Shown: positions 7,675 through 16,368, counted from the stretch's first letter. The stretch: 64,000 nucleotides of DNA from Ktedonobacteria bacterium brp13 (GCA_015099395.1 AP024096.1:3596001-3660000); one strand, 5' to 3'. Notes: generated by a model from the letters alone, not told the origin. Numbers and translations are program-made.

Positions 7675-9204
7675 TTACACACTATAGTGTTTCCGCAACT
7701 CCGCTTTCAAGACCTTGCCCATCACGTTACGCGGCAATGCATCGACGAAGATAACAGAGTGAGGAATCTTATAGCGAGCGAGTTTACCAGCGCAGAAAGC
7801 AATCACCTCTTCGGTAGTAAGGCTGTTCTTGACGCGCGGCACGACAACGGCCAGGCCAACTTCGCCCCATTTGGCATCAGGTTGGGCAATTACCGCTACG
7901 TCAACGATAGAGGGATGCGTAGCCAGAATACCCTCTACCTCGGCAGGGTACACGTTTTCGCCGCCCGAGATCAACATATCCTTCTTACGACCAACAATGT
8001 AGTAGTAGCCTTCGTCGTCACAACGCACCAGATCGCCTGTGCGCCACCAGTCGCCAGACCAGGCCTCCGCAGTAGCTTCTGGCCGCTGCCAATATCCCGA
8101 GCATACATGTGGCCCAGAGAGCAAGAGCTCTCCGACGACATCAGAGGGAACATCTTCATTATCCTCATTCACAATCCGCGCACGAGAATGAAAGACTGGT
8201 CTGCCAACGGAGCCAGCCTTACGGAGTCCATCTTCAGGAGCAAGGCTAAAGCAGTTGACCCCCACCTCGGTCAAGCCGTAGCCCTGCCTGAATACTAAAC
8301 CACGCGCTGCATACTCTTGAATTACAGGGATTGGGCAGGACGAGCCACCGGTCACACAGAAGCGTACCGACGAGAGATCACAGGACGCGAAAGCAGGCTG
8401 CTGCATAAGCATCTGGAAAACCGTGGGGACAGCAAAGACAAGCGTACACCGCTCCTGCTCGATGATGCGTAGTATAGTGGCAGGTTCTGAAGACCGTAAG
8501 AGGACCACGGTCCCCCCACAATGGTAGAGCGGCGTCGTGAGTACATTCAAGCCACCCGCATGAAAAAAAGGAGCAAACGTCGGTGTAATATCATTTTCAC
8601 GAACCCCCCAGCTTATCTGCGTATTAATAGCATTCCAGGTAAGCATACGATGTGAAAGCATTGCCCCCTTGGGCACACCGGTTGTACCAGAGGTATAAAG
8701 AATTAACGCGATCTCCTCACCATCGAGCGTCTGAAATGGCCTGAAACGCAGCGCCAGGGCAGGTACAGCACCCGGAAACGCCGAGAACGCCAGGAGCGGC
8801 ACAGGTCCAATAGCGCTTGCAGGTACCTGCAATGAGAGATCGCTAGCCTGCCTGTGATATGCATCATCATGCAGCAGTAGTTTGGGTTCACAATCTGTCA
8901 GGATTAGCGCCAACTCACGCAGCGTCAGACGTACATTCAATGGCACCAGAATAGCGCCAAGCAGCGCACAAGCAAAAAAAGCATCCAGGTACTCGGGCGC
9001 ATTAAGGGCCAGTACAACCACGCGATCTCCCTGCCGCACTGCATACTCTTCACGCAATACCTCAGCCAGGGCATAAGCACGTAGCATCAACACACGATAC
9101 GTAAGCCGCTGTTGTGTCTCAACATCAATGAGGCCGATCTTTTCGGGAGTCAGTTGCTCACGACGAGCAAGCCATTCTCCAACGCCCACAAATATCATCG
9201 TCAT
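7675..9204 (-). CDS. Acyl-CoA ligase (AMP-forming, ANL superfamily)
   Basis: A 509-residue enzyme that activates a carboxylic acid with ATP to an acyl-adenylate and transfers it to CoA. The phosphate-binding loop LYTSGTTGVPKG is at 169-180; GYGLTEVGVNCFS is the A5 motif, WWRTGDLVR the adenylation aspartate motif, and YYIVGRKKDMLISGGENVYP the hinge. The C-terminal catalytic Lys is in PRNVMGKVLKAEL. Length fits medium/long-chain fatty acyl-CoA ligases, but the acid specificity is not visible. AAAGAGG lies just before the ATG. It is divergent from a TetR regulator with a palindromic operator between them, and the hydrolase at 6498 has the same operator. Confidence 0.9.
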   Translation of the reverse strand: MTMIFVGVGEWLARREQLTPEKIGLIDVETQQRLTYRVLMLRAYALAEVLREEYAVRQGDRVVVLALNAPEYLDAFFACALLGAILVPLNVRLTLRELALILTDCEPKLLLHDDAYHRQASDLSLQVPASAIGPVPLLAFSAFPGAVPALALRFRPFQTLDGEEIALILYTSGTTGVPKGAMLSHRMLTWNAINTQISWGVRENDITPTFAPFFHAGGLNVLTTPLYHCGGTVVLLRSSEPATILRIIEQERCTLVFAVPTVFQMLMQQPAFASCDLSSVRFCVTGGSSCPIPVIQEYAARGLVFRQGYGLTEVGVNCFSLAPEDGLRKAGSVGRPVFHSRARIVNEDNEDVPSDVVGELLLSGPHVCSGYWQRPEATAEAWSGDWWRTGDLVRCDDEGYYYIVGRKKDMLISGGENVYPAEVEGILATHPSIVDVAVIAQPDAKWGEVGLAVVVPRVKNSLTTEEVIAFCAGKLARYKIPHSVIFVDALPRNVMGKVLKAELRKHYSV

Positions 9205-9522
9205 TTACCTCTTTGTATAGGATGCTCTGGCCTGACACTGCCTTGTGCCAAATACATAGCGCAACCAGGGAACATGCGGTATAGCGCTCATCTCCCGAGG
9301 AGAGAGCTAACGTAGCCAAATAATCATACACGCTAAAATAGCTTGTTGTGTTGCAGTATGACGTATGAATCATGTATCATACACTGTACTTATTCTCTCT
9401 ACAAAAGTCAAGCAGGGGAGGCACTCTATCTGCTGTACCTGCATGACTGCGTGAAAAATAGACAGAACTGAGCGTGTATGCGATGATAGTAGAGCAAGCA
9501 GCATAGTACAAAGGAGAACGGA
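9205..9522. other. Divergent promoter region, ligase and tetR-like gene
   Basis: About 318 bases without a gene, between two genes that start outward. It contains the 23-bp palindrome at 9358-9380. The nearby sequence is AT-rich, as expected for the two promoters, but no clean -35/-10 pair could be assigned. Confidence 0.5.
9358..9380. promoter_or_regulatory. TetR-type operator in the divergent region
   Basis: Palindrome with arms ATGACGTATGA and TCATGTATCAT around one central base; outer flanks GT/AC extend the symmetry. It matches 20 of 23 bases of the site at 6447-6469. Confidence 0.72.
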
Positions 9523-10227
9523 ATGCCCAGGCATGAGCATGTACCGCCGGCATCACAGAATGCTACGGCTTTAGATAAACAGGCTTCTTCCAAAGGCCCT
9601 GGAACCATCCCCTCGCCAGCTACCGCCAGAGGTGAGTTAACCAGAAGGCGTATTCTAGATGCAGCCGAGGTAGTTTTTGGCGAGCTGGGCTATTACGAGG
9701 CCAGCATCTCGGAGATCACGAGACGAGCAGGTGTTGCGCAGGGAACCTTCTACATATACTTTCATAGTAAACGCGAGATCTTCGTCGAACTGGTAGAAGA
9801 CGTCGGTGAACGCCTGCGTGCCGCGACAAGAGTTGCCATGGCTGACGCTCCTGACCGCCTGGAGGCTGAGCGACGCGGGTTTGCTGCCTTCTTCGATTTT
9901 GCGGCCAATCACCGTCGCATCTATAGCATCGTCCAGGAAGCCGGACGGGTCGCCCCGGAAGCAGCACAGGCCTACTACCGTGCTATCAGTCATAGCTACG
10001 TACATGGATTGCAGATAGCGATGGAGGGCGGCACAATTAGAACGCTCTCGCCAGAAGCAACCGCCTACGCACTGATGGGCATAGGTCACTTTGTAGCATT
10101 ACGCTGGCTCATCTGGCCGCAAGAAAACGAAGAGACGCAAGAAGAGGAAGTTCATCTCCCCGATGACATATTTAATGCCGTCATGGACTTCATTACGCAT
10201 GGATTAGCGCTGCCAGCAAAAGAATAA
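9523..10227 (+). CDS. TetR-family regulator
   Basis: A 234-residue protein. The N-terminal 30 residues are a polar extension; the DNA-binding domain spans about 36-92 (LTRRRILDAAEVVFGELGYY, then ISEITRRAGVAQGTFYIYF as helix-turn-helix). The rest is the helical ligand-binding and dimerisation domain. Start ATG follows AAAGGAGAACGGA. It is divergent from an acyl-CoA ligase, which is the usual setting for FadR-like TetR proteins that sense acyl-CoA. The 23-bp palindrome in the divergent region and in front of the hydrolase at 6498 is proposed as its operator. Ligand is inferred. Confidence 0.9.
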   Translation: MPRHEHVPPASQNATALDKQASSKGPGTIPSPATARGELTRRRILDAAEVVFGELGYYEASISEITRRAGVAQGTFYIYFHSKREIFVELVEDVGERLRAATRVAMADAPDRLEAERRGFAAFFDFAANHRRIYSIVQEAGRVAPEAAQAYYRAISHSYVHGLQIAMEGGTIRTLSPEATAYALMGIGHFVALRWLIWPQENEETQEEEVHLPDDIFNAVMDFITHGLALPAKE

Positions 10228-10251
10228 ACCTGGCAATACTGGTAGGGAAAA

Positions 10252-10731
10252 TTGGAACTGATCATCTTTATCGGCTTGCAAGCATCCGGCAAAAGCAGCT
10301 TCTATCAGCGGCAGCTTGCTACTGGCAACGCCTATGACTATGTGAGCAAGGATCTGCTGTACAACAATCGGAACAAGGCCAGACGGCAACAGCAATTGAT
10401 CGAAGAGGCATTACAGGCCGGTCACTCGGTCGTTGTCGATAATACCAATGCGACCCTGGCGGATCGTGCTGAACTGATCCGCCAGGGTCGTCAGTACGCC
10501 ACAACTATCACCGGCTACTATTTTGAGTCGCAGGTCTCACAGTGTCTGGAACGCAACCGTACACGTAGCGGGAAAGCCAGGGTACCAGATATAGCAATCT
10601 TCGCGACGCTCAAGAGGCTTGTCCGCCCCTCATATCAGGAAGGCTTTGATCAGCTCTTCTATGTACGCCTCGGTGACGATGACACCTTCGAGATACAGCA
10701 TTGGAAAGAGGACGAAATATCACATGGATAG
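10252..10731 (+). CDS. P-loop kinase of the polynucleotide-kinase type (AAA_33)
   Basis: A 159-residue protein that begins with strand LIIFIGLQASGKSS; the Walker A motif GLQASGKSS is residues 8-16. VVVDNTNATLADRAEL (62-77) matches the DNTN motif of the zeta-toxin/T4 polynucleotide kinase-like AAA_33 group, and RNRTRSGKARVP is the lid with phosphate-binding arginines. Start is TTG, preceded by TAGGGAAAA, 24 bases after the tetR-like stop, so it may be cotranscribed. Related proteins phosphorylate RNA or DNA 5' ends or small molecules; the substrate here is unknown. Confidence 0.8.
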   Translation: MELIIFIGLQASGKSSFYQRQLATGNAYDYVSKDLLYNNRNKARRQQQLIEEALQAGHSVVVDNTNATLADRAELIRQGRQYATTITGYYFESQVSQCLERNRTRSGKARVPDIAIFATLKRLVRPSYQEGFDQLFYVRLGDDDTFEIQHWKEDEISHG

Positions 10732-10823
10732 CAACGAAGGACGCCTATGCTGCGTTTATTCGTACGTTCCTGGCGACCGATACTGCAGGCGAGCTTATTG
10801 CTCACTAAAAACGCTATGCTATA

Positions 10824-10847
10824 AGGAGTGCCAGTTGAGGCACTCCT
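10824..10847. terminator. Intrinsic terminator between convergent genes
   Basis: AGGAGTGCC / GGCACTCCT form a 9-bp stem with a 6-base loop, followed on the plus strand by TTCTGATTT. It separates the kinase gene from the small membrane protein gene. Confidence 0.65.
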
Positions 10848-10854
10848 TTCTGAT

Positions 10855-11082
10855 TTAGTGGATCGTTTCACTCTTTGGGGGCATAGCTTTTGCTCTTTTT
10901 TCTCCTTGTTTCTTTTTTGCTTTTCTAATCGAATAGTTCGTCAATTCTCCAATAGAAGAGATTATTATCGAAAGCAGCAAAGCCATGATAATTGGTCCTT
11001 TTACATCTGTAAGAGAGAGTTCGATTGAAAACATGATGAAGAGAAAAAGGGCAAAGATACAAATTGGGACAATCTTTCTCAC
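10855..11082 (-). CDS. Small two-helix membrane protein, unknown
   Basis: A 75-residue protein with two predicted membrane helices, IVPICIFALFLFIMF (4-18) and ITMALLLSII-like PIIMALLLSIIISSIG (about 30-45), and a basic tail KAKKKQGEKRAKA. The start is GTG, preceded by AAGGGAAAAG. No family is recognised. Base composition is more AT-rich than its neighbours. Confidence 0.5.
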   Translation of the reverse strand: MRKIVPICIFALFLFIMFSIELSLTDVKGPIIMALLLSIIISSIGELTNYSIRKAKKKQGEKRAKAMPPKSETIH

Positions 11083-11181
11083 TGTTTTTCTTTTCCCTTG
11101 TTATAAGGACATTTTTCTATTGATTCATACTAAATACTTTTCATACACGTTTGTAAAGAGCCGTAAGACTTCGTGAGGGGC

Positions 11182-11751
11182 TTACCAATCTATCGACTCT
11201 TCCAGAAGAAGATCACGTCCAAAATAACGTGCCAGAATAGGTTGCAAGGAGGTACCTTGCACCTTTCCTCCCCCTCCTATCATCGAAAAGAGGGTAAAAC
11301 AATACGTGACACTATGGTGAGGCTGCGTGGTCAAAGACCCTGGTAAAGCAAGAAGTAATGGCTGCTTCAGAATATAGAGGACTGCGCCATCCCAACCATT
11401 CCATTCACCTGGGAAACTAATACAACAATCATGTTCTTCCAGGGGCATCCGCGCCAGCGCTTCCAGGAACGCACTTTCATCATCTCCATAATACCAGATC
11501 AATTCTTGAGGGAATTCTGCTTCTTTCAAGTCAAGCATAAACCCGGGAACATTGGGAGTAATGTAAGGGTCATCTGGGCCGCCCCAGTAATGCGAAAGTG
11601 TACGAGCCTGACCGACAAGGATACCGGCAGGGAGTGAGCAGATACTTGCATCAAGAAGCTCGTGGACAAAAGCGACCAGTTCTACAGCACATAGCTTTTC
11701 CTCCGAAGCCGAAGTAATGACCAAATGAGCAAGGATTGCCATATCTATCAT
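11182..11751 (-). CDS. Hypothetical protein
   Basis: A 189-residue soluble protein, not recognised. It is acidic, with an unusual aromatic patch SHYWGGPDDPYITPNVPGF (53-71) and a glycine run MIGGGGK near the end. The ATG has GGAAGG upstream. It stands alone on the minus strand. Nothing in the context suggests a function; its composition recalls bacterial immunity-type proteins, but no specific family can be named. Confidence 0.6.
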   Translation of the reverse strand: MIDMAILAHLVITSASEEKLCAVELVAFVHELLDASICSLPAGILVGQARTLSHYWGGPDDPYITPNVPGFMLDLKEAEFPQELIWYYGDDESAFLEALARMPLEEHDCCISFPGEWNGWDGAVLYILKQPLLLALPGSLTTQPHHSVTYCFTLFSMIGGGGKVQGTSLQPILARYFGRDLLLEESIDW

Positions 11752-11962
11752 CCTTCCCTGGCTGTTATTTATATCATAAATATAGCACGTTGAATCTATC
11801 TTTATAATTGGCAGGAGTAATTCTGCCGCTCAGGTCACACCTGAATTTACATGTCTACAGAGTGTCTCTAATGCAGAGTTACATACGTACTACCAATAAC
11901 ATGAGTTACGTATAGTATCTACAAAAAATCTTATTACTTGCTATAAAAGGAGGGACATTATT

Positions 11963-12151
11963 ATGATACAGTCTGGTCAACCATCGCAACCAAATACACC
12001 ACAGATCATCAAAACAGACCCTACAGGAGACTCTCCATCGAATTGGGTGCAGGATGGGCTTATCTCGCCACATGTCCAACAGCAAGTGACAAGAGGTTGT
12101 GCTCTCTATGCAGGCTGGCAGCGAGCGATGGCTTCTTCCAATTCCTTGTAG
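11963..12151 (+). pseudogene. Small open frame with strong RBS, probably a truncated gene
   Basis: An excellent ribosome binding site (AAAGGAGGG, 9 bases before ATG) opens a frame beginning MIQSGQPSQPNTPQIIKTDP. After about 45 codons it enters the 3' end of the HEAT-repeat gene on the other strand and stops within it. The N-terminal 40 residues are proline- and glutamine-rich and polar. The join near 12106 suggests that the rest of an original gene was replaced when the HEAT gene arrived. No family is recognised. Confidence 0.35.
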
Positions 12152-12945
12152 CGCCAGTTCTCCTTGTCACCCTTCCATTCCTCTCGCAGCCGGAGCAAGA
12201 CCGGGTACAAGCAAGGATCACCGATCTCAGCCGCTGCTTCCATCAGCAGACTTCCAAACCAACCCGCCTCCAGATCGTTGAGCAGCGGTTCAACCATCCC
12301 TCGATCGTGACGACGGGCCAATCCAACCATGGCTTCGCCGCGGGTATCACTCTCCTCGTCGGTGAGACGGGCGAACAGGGCCGTGCGAATGGCGGGAGTG
12401 TCCGCATCAATCTGCGATCCCAGGCCAAACGTTGCCCAGTCGCGTACATCAGCATCGGGGTCTGTGGAGAGTTCAATCAAGGTCTGGATTGCCAACTCGT
12501 CCTCATGGCCCGATACGCCATGGACGACTGCATAGCGCACAAGCGCATCCGGGTGGTTCTTAAAAGCGACCAGTGGCTCGATTGCGCGTGGGTCCTGGCG
12601 GTGGCCCAGCGCTATCGCAACGGCATGCAGGACGTGCGGGTCTTGCTCGTGTTCTACCATTGCCAGCAGGACCGCCATCGTCTTTTCGTGAAAGGAGCTG
12701 CCTGGTTGACCAAAGCGCCCCCCCAGTTGGCCGAGAATATCGGCTCCGATGCGACGCGCCAGAGCATCCTCCGTTCGACACAGCCTGCAAGCATGATCGA
12801 AGACATCGCGATCGCCACGCCCCTGCAACTCTGCAATAGCTCGCCACGCGACATCCTCGTCCGCTTCGGTCAGAGCAACGTGCAGCAACTCCTCATTCGT
12901 GTGCGTGCCGACATCCCCCTCCTGGTGCTGAATGTGTTCGCTCAT
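12106..12945 (-). CDS. HEAT-repeat protein
   Basis: A 279-residue alpha-solenoid. Repeats of ~30 residues are visible, with wording such as AWRAIAELQGRGDRDVFDHA, ARRIGADILGQLG, LHAVAIALGHRQDPRAIEPL and VRYAVVHGVSGHEDELAIQT. The start at 12945 follows CAGGAGGAAGG directly; an upstream extension is open but lacks a site. HEAT proteins of this type are protein-binding scaffolds or phycobilin-lyase-like; no enzyme function is visible. The gene is clearly richer in GC than its neighbours, and it overlaps a truncated plus-strand frame, both hinting at acquisition. Confidence 0.78.
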   Translation of the reverse strand: MSEHIQHQEGDVGTHTNEELLHVALTEADEDVAWRAIAELQGRGDRDVFDHACRLCRTEDALARRIGADILGQLGGRFGQPGSSFHEKTMAVLLAMVEHEQDPHVLHAVAIALGHRQDPRAIEPLVAFKNHPDALVRYAVVHGVSGHEDELAIQTLIELSTDPDADVRDWATFGLGSQIDADTPAIRTALFARLTDEESDTRGEAMVGLARRHDRGMVEPLLNDLEAGWFGSLLMEAAAEIGDPCLYPVLLRLREEWKGDKENWRYKELEEAIARCQPA

Positions 12946-13362
12946 CCTTCCTCCTGAAGAAGAACTGCCCACCTGATGAGATGAGCTCCTGCTCTCGCTC
13001 CTTGAACAAGAGAGATAGAAAAGATCCATTATGGTCGCTTGCCCATCTGGGAACACAGGCGAGAGCCCTCAAACATGAGACAAACTCAGGCTCTCCGGTG
13101 ATTTGGTACTTCGATCATCAATGATAGCATATTCGATCGTGCCCTTTGCAAGGAAAAAGGGCACGAAGGCGAGGTAAACTCATCCTGCACCAAATTCGAC
13201 ACACACATCGTTTTTACCCTTTCCCCAATTTCACCAGTTAGTGAGTCTCTACCGAGTTGTCACAGCTTTGCGACAACTACGAGATCAAGTGGTCATATTT
13301 TTCTTCTACAATGGTCCCAGGTTCACGTTTTCACTATCACTCTGAACTAAAGAAGGTGTTGT
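12946..13362. other. Intergenic region before ABC exporter operon
   Basis: No gene is seen. It contains a 9-bp hairpin GTGCCCTTT/AAAGGGCAC (13139-13164), a short inverted repeat GTTGTC/GACAAC near 13257-13277, and at 13224-13243 a copy of the CCCAATTTCACCAGTTAGTG end motif that bounds the non-coding element at 34.8-35.6 kb. The promoters of the HEAT gene and of the exporter should also be here. Confidence 0.5.
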
Positions 13363-14085
13363 ATGTTGGTTGATCGCTTACGCTATGAGCTACGAATTCT
13401 GGGCGGCTGGATCTTTGCTGTTCCATTAGCAATTATGCTGGCTGTGACGGTACTGGCTCTCTTATTATCACACTCACAGATCTTGCCTATTCGTATTGCA
13501 CAGGTTCTCACTGGCAGCATTGAGATGGTTCTTCCTCTTGCTACCACGCTCTTGATTGCCAATCTGATCTGTTACGATGCGGCAATGGAGCTGCAATTAA
13601 CGCTCCCACGCACGTTTGCGCTAACTGCGCTCTGGCGTCTGACGCTCGTTGTCGTCTGGACGGCTGCCATCTCTATGGTGGCAAGTACGTTCATCTATCA
13701 CTGGAAATTTCTACGCATTCCTGCACAGTTGGAGCACTGGGCTGTGATCCCACAAGTTCTCGGTGAGCAGCTAACATGGTTGGCCCCGTTGCTCTGGCTG
13801 GTGGGAGCGGGTACCTGCCTGGCTCTCTTGATTCGTAGCCGCGTTGCCAGTAGCGCTCTGATCTCTGGACTCTGGATTGTCGAGGCGATCTTCTATGGTT
13901 ACTTTATCAGCTATTCCTGGCTGAAGCCGTTCTTTCTCTTTGCTACCACTCTGGCACCTGGCATCGAGTTCTGGTTCGTCAATCGCTACTCACTGCTGGG
14001 CATTGCTCTACTGCTCTTTCTGGTTGACTGGCAATTATTACACAATGCTGAAGCGCTGCTCCAGGGTCGCGCGGGTGAAGAATAA
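13363..14085 (+). CDS. ABC-2-type transporter membrane protein
   Basis: A 240-residue integral membrane protein with about six hydrophobic helices (first FAVPLAIMLAVTVLALLLS, about 18-36; last SLLGIALLLFLVDW). It starts with a short cytoplasmic helix MLVDRLRYELRILGGW, as in ABC-2 permeases. It is followed at 57 bases by the ATPase and then by a second membrane protein, so the three genes form one exporter. Sequence does not tell the cargo; the two-component system downstream suggests a stress or peptide-antibiotic sensing unit. Confidence 0.78.
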   Translation: MLVDRLRYELRILGGWIFAVPLAIMLAVTVLALLLSHSQILPIRIAQVLTGSIEMVLPLATTLLIANLICYDAAMELQLTLPRTFALTALWRLTLVVVWTAAISMVASTFIYHWKFLRIPAQLEHWAVIPQVLGEQLTWLAPLLWLVGAGTCLALLIRSRVASSALISGLWIVEAIFYGYFISYSWLKPFFLFATTLAPGIEFWFVNRYSLLGIALLLFLVDWQLLHNAEALLQGRAGEE

Positions 14086-14142
14086 CCTGTCTCATTCTGA
14101 TCTACTTTTTTTATCGCATGTATCGACAAGGAGTTATCAATC

Positions 14143-15036
14143 ATGGATATTAAGATCAACGGTTTAAATAAGGTTTATCGCGGCGGTGTGCATGCTCTGA
14201 ATGATCTCAGCGTGACGATTCCGACTGGTATGTTTGGTCTGCTGGGGCCCAATGGGGCTGGAAAAACGACGTTGATGCGTACGCTTGCTGGTATTCTACG
14301 GCCCACGAGCGGACAGCTTCAGGTCGGCGAATTTGATGGCACGACGGCGCGGGGACGCGCGGCTATTCAGCAGACGCTCGGCTATCTGCCACAAGAGTTG
14401 GGTATGTATCCCGATCTGAGTGCGCGCGAGTTTCTGGATTACATTGGAATCCTGAAGGGATTGCGCGATCGCCGTGCTCGCCAGGAACGAGCTGATGAGC
14501 TCTTATCGCTGGTGGCGCTGAGTTCTGTCGCTGGTCGGAAGATCAAGACCTATTCGGGCGGTATGAAACGTCGTGTGGGCATTGCGCAGGCTCTGCTGAA
14601 TGATCCTCGCCTGCTCATTGTCGATGAACCGACGGCGGGCCTTGATCCAGAGGAGCGGATTCGTTTCCGTAATCTGCTCTCTGATCTGGCTGGTGAACGT
14701 ACCGTTCTCCTCTCCACCCATATAGTCGAAGATATCGCTCAGACCTGTCGGCGTCTGGCTATCATGAAGAGCGGACGCGTGATCTTTCAGGGGGATCTCT
14801 CTCAGATGTTGGAGGAGACACAGAATAAAGTCTGGCTACTTAATACGGTCGGTCCCAAGCCTGAAGGAGATTTTATTGTCGTCTCCATGCTCAATCTTGG
14901 CAACTCAATGCAATATCGCATTGTAGGTACGCCCCCTAAACAGGCCCAGGCTATCCCAACAGCACCCGGACTCGAGGATGCTTATGTCTGGTTTATGCAC
15001 GAAGAGAAGCCATCAGCCAGAATCGCCACTTATTAA
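14143..15036 (+). CDS. ABC transporter ATP-binding protein
   Basis: A 297-residue nucleotide-binding subunit. Walker A GPNGAGKT is at 35-42, the signature YSGGM at 137-141, Walker B LLIVDEPTAGLDP at 157-169, and the H-loop LLSTHIVED at about 190. The ~70-residue C-terminal extension is typical of the drug/lipopeptide-export group. ATG is preceded by AAGGAG. It lies between two membrane proteins in one operon, so it most likely energises export by both. Confidence 0.93.
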   Translation: MDIKINGLNKVYRGGVHALNDLSVTIPTGMFGLLGPNGAGKTTLMRTLAGILRPTSGQLQVGEFDGTTARGRAAIQQTLGYLPQELGMYPDLSAREFLDYIGILKGLRDRRARQERADELLSLVALSSVAGRKIKTYSGGMKRRVGIAQALLNDPRLLIVDEPTAGLDPEERIRFRNLLSDLAGERTVLLSTHIVEDIAQTCRRLAIMKSGRVIFQGDLSQMLEETQNKVWLLNTVGPKPEGDFIVVSMLNLGNSMQYRIVGTPPKQAQAIPTAPGLEDAYVWFMHEEKPSARIATY

Positions 15037-15088
15037 GAATTTCTCACTTATTAAGGCTTTATAAGAAAGAACGAAAAAGGAGATCATC

Positions 15089-15871
15089 ATGTTCTACCTG
15101 TCTACTCTATTGGGGGCGACAAACTACGAATTTCGGATGCAGGTTCGTCGTCTGGCGCTCTGGCTCACATTTATTCTGCTTGGCATGATCTTTATCATCT
15201 ATCATCAGCCCTGGTTTCGACCCCTCACCTCGCCAGTGAATGACGCTCTGGTCTACTGGGCGGGTGAGATGCAGATGCTGCTCGCTATTGCCGCTGCCAT
15301 TCTACTCGCAGATCGCCTGCCTCGTGAGCGCCGGACCCATGTCGATGAGCTTCATGCCACGTTCTCTAATCCTTTAAGTGCTCGTCTCCTTGGTAAATTT
15401 TTAGGCAGCACGTTGGCTACTCTCTTGCCCATGGTAGTAGTATATGGGGTAGGAGCTGGCTACATCCTTAATCGTTGGCATACTCTCTCCGCCTGGCCTG
15501 TTGCTCTGGCGAGCTTTGCAGCGCTAATTGTGCCTGGGGTGCTGTTTGTTGGTGCGCTTTCGATTGCCTGTACTGCGCTTCTCTGGCTTCCGCTCTATCA
15601 GTTAGCTTTTGTGCTCTACTGGTTCTGGGGCAATCTACTGCCACCAGAAATAGGGATTCCGACCATGAGCAACACGATGTTGACGCCGATTGGTAGCTAC
15701 ACCTGTTCTGGACTTTTTAATCAGGGATCGCGAGAACTGGTCTGTGGTATAGGGCTACACGGTATCACGCCTCTGCAAGGTGTGGAGAGCATTGCCCTGT
15801 TGATTGGAAGTTCGCTGCTGCTCATTCTACTCCTGACAGGTTACCTGCGTTGGAAGCAAGGAAGGCAGTAA
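15089..15871 (+). CDS. ABC-2-type transporter membrane protein
   Basis: A 260-residue membrane protein with six hydrophobic helices, for example LALWLTFILLGMIFIIY (22-38) and the last SIALLIGSSLLLILLLTGYL. The segment RLPRERRTHVDELHATFSNP is a cytoplasmic loop common in permeases of this type. AAAAGGAG precedes the ATG. It is the third gene of the exporter operon, which ends shortly before the omegaRNA-like locus. Confidence 0.8.
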   Translation: MFYLSTLLGATNYEFRMQVRRLALWLTFILLGMIFIIYHQPWFRPLTSPVNDALVYWAGEMQMLLAIAAAILLADRLPRERRTHVDELHATFSNPLSARLLGKFLGSTLATLLPMVVVYGVGAGYILNRWHTLSAWPVALASFAALIVPGVLFVGALSIACTALLWLPLYQLAFVLYWFWGNLLPPEIGIPTMSNTMLTPIGSYTCSGLFNQGSRELVCGIGLHGITPLQGVESIALLIGSSLLLILLLTGYLRWKQGRQ

Positions 15872-15924
15872 TGATAGGTTGTATATAGTAGTAAAATCAC
15901 TTTGTTTCTAAAGGATACGGCTAG

Positions 15925-16201
15925 GTCAGGAACCCTGTCCCCTAAACGGGACGGGCTTGTAGAGATGGGGTGGTTTCTGCCCGTCTTTCTCTGCGAGCTT
16001 ACCTGACCAGTCCCAGCCAGGACTGTTCCTTGCATGCCCCTTGGGGCGGGAAACGGTTATCGGGCTACGATAGCGGCAATGTTCAAGAACGTACCAATGC
16101 GTGCATGCCAGCGCATTGCTCTATAACTTCTGAGTTAACCAGGTCTACGAGGGTTAAGCCAGTGCTCAGGAGACGTGCAGACCGCTATCATCGACGAGGC
16201 A
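15925..16201 (+). ncRNA. Stand-alone IscB-type omegaRNA-like locus, no nuclease gene
   Basis: The segment shares ordered blocks with the RNA region upstream of iscB at 49498-49704: GTCAGGAACCC at the start, ACCTGACCAGTC after the first hairpin, GTACCAA followed by GTGCATGCCAGC and TGCTCTA in the middle, and GACGAGGCA at the end. GTCAGG and CCTGAC can pair in both. The first hairpin differs in sequence but keeps pairing (CTGTCCC/GGGACGG here, CCC/GGG at iscB). There is no iscB or tnpB frame next to it. The presumed 16-nt guide would be the bases just upstream, 15909-15924. Ktedonobacterial genomes are known to carry omegaRNA loci detached from iscB, so a guide acting in trans with the resident IscB is inferred. 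Confidence 0.7.
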
Positions 16202-16368
16202 CACATTACTTTGTGCGGAAAAGGGTGCCAGCCATCTCTGGCATTGAAGGACAGACCGCACTTCTGTTCTTCCTCCGCAAGGGGACGGCTTGAAACATTG
16301 TGCGTCTGCGGACGCCTTTCTTTCCTCCCATAGCCTGAAGGCGTATGGGTCCCCAGAAAGGATTTCTT
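16202..16368. other. Structured leader between omegaRNA-like locus and response regulator
   Basis: Three short hairpins follow the omegaRNA-like block: TGCCAG/CTGGCA near 16229, GCGTCTGCGGACGC near 16302, and CCCATAGCC-TGAA-GGCGTATGGG at 16328-16350. The last ends about 20 bases before the response regulator start. They may be the distal end of the mobile element or a leader of the two-component operon. Confidence 0.4.

Noticed and set aside
7636-8298. Plus-strand frame opposite the acyl-CoA ligase
   Set aside because: Shadow of a gene with all ANL motifs intact on the minus strand.
12043-12957. Long plus-strand frame opposite the HEAT gene
   Set aside because: It is a shadow caused by GC-rich codon structure; the minus strand shows clear HEAT repeats and a start with ribosome binding site.
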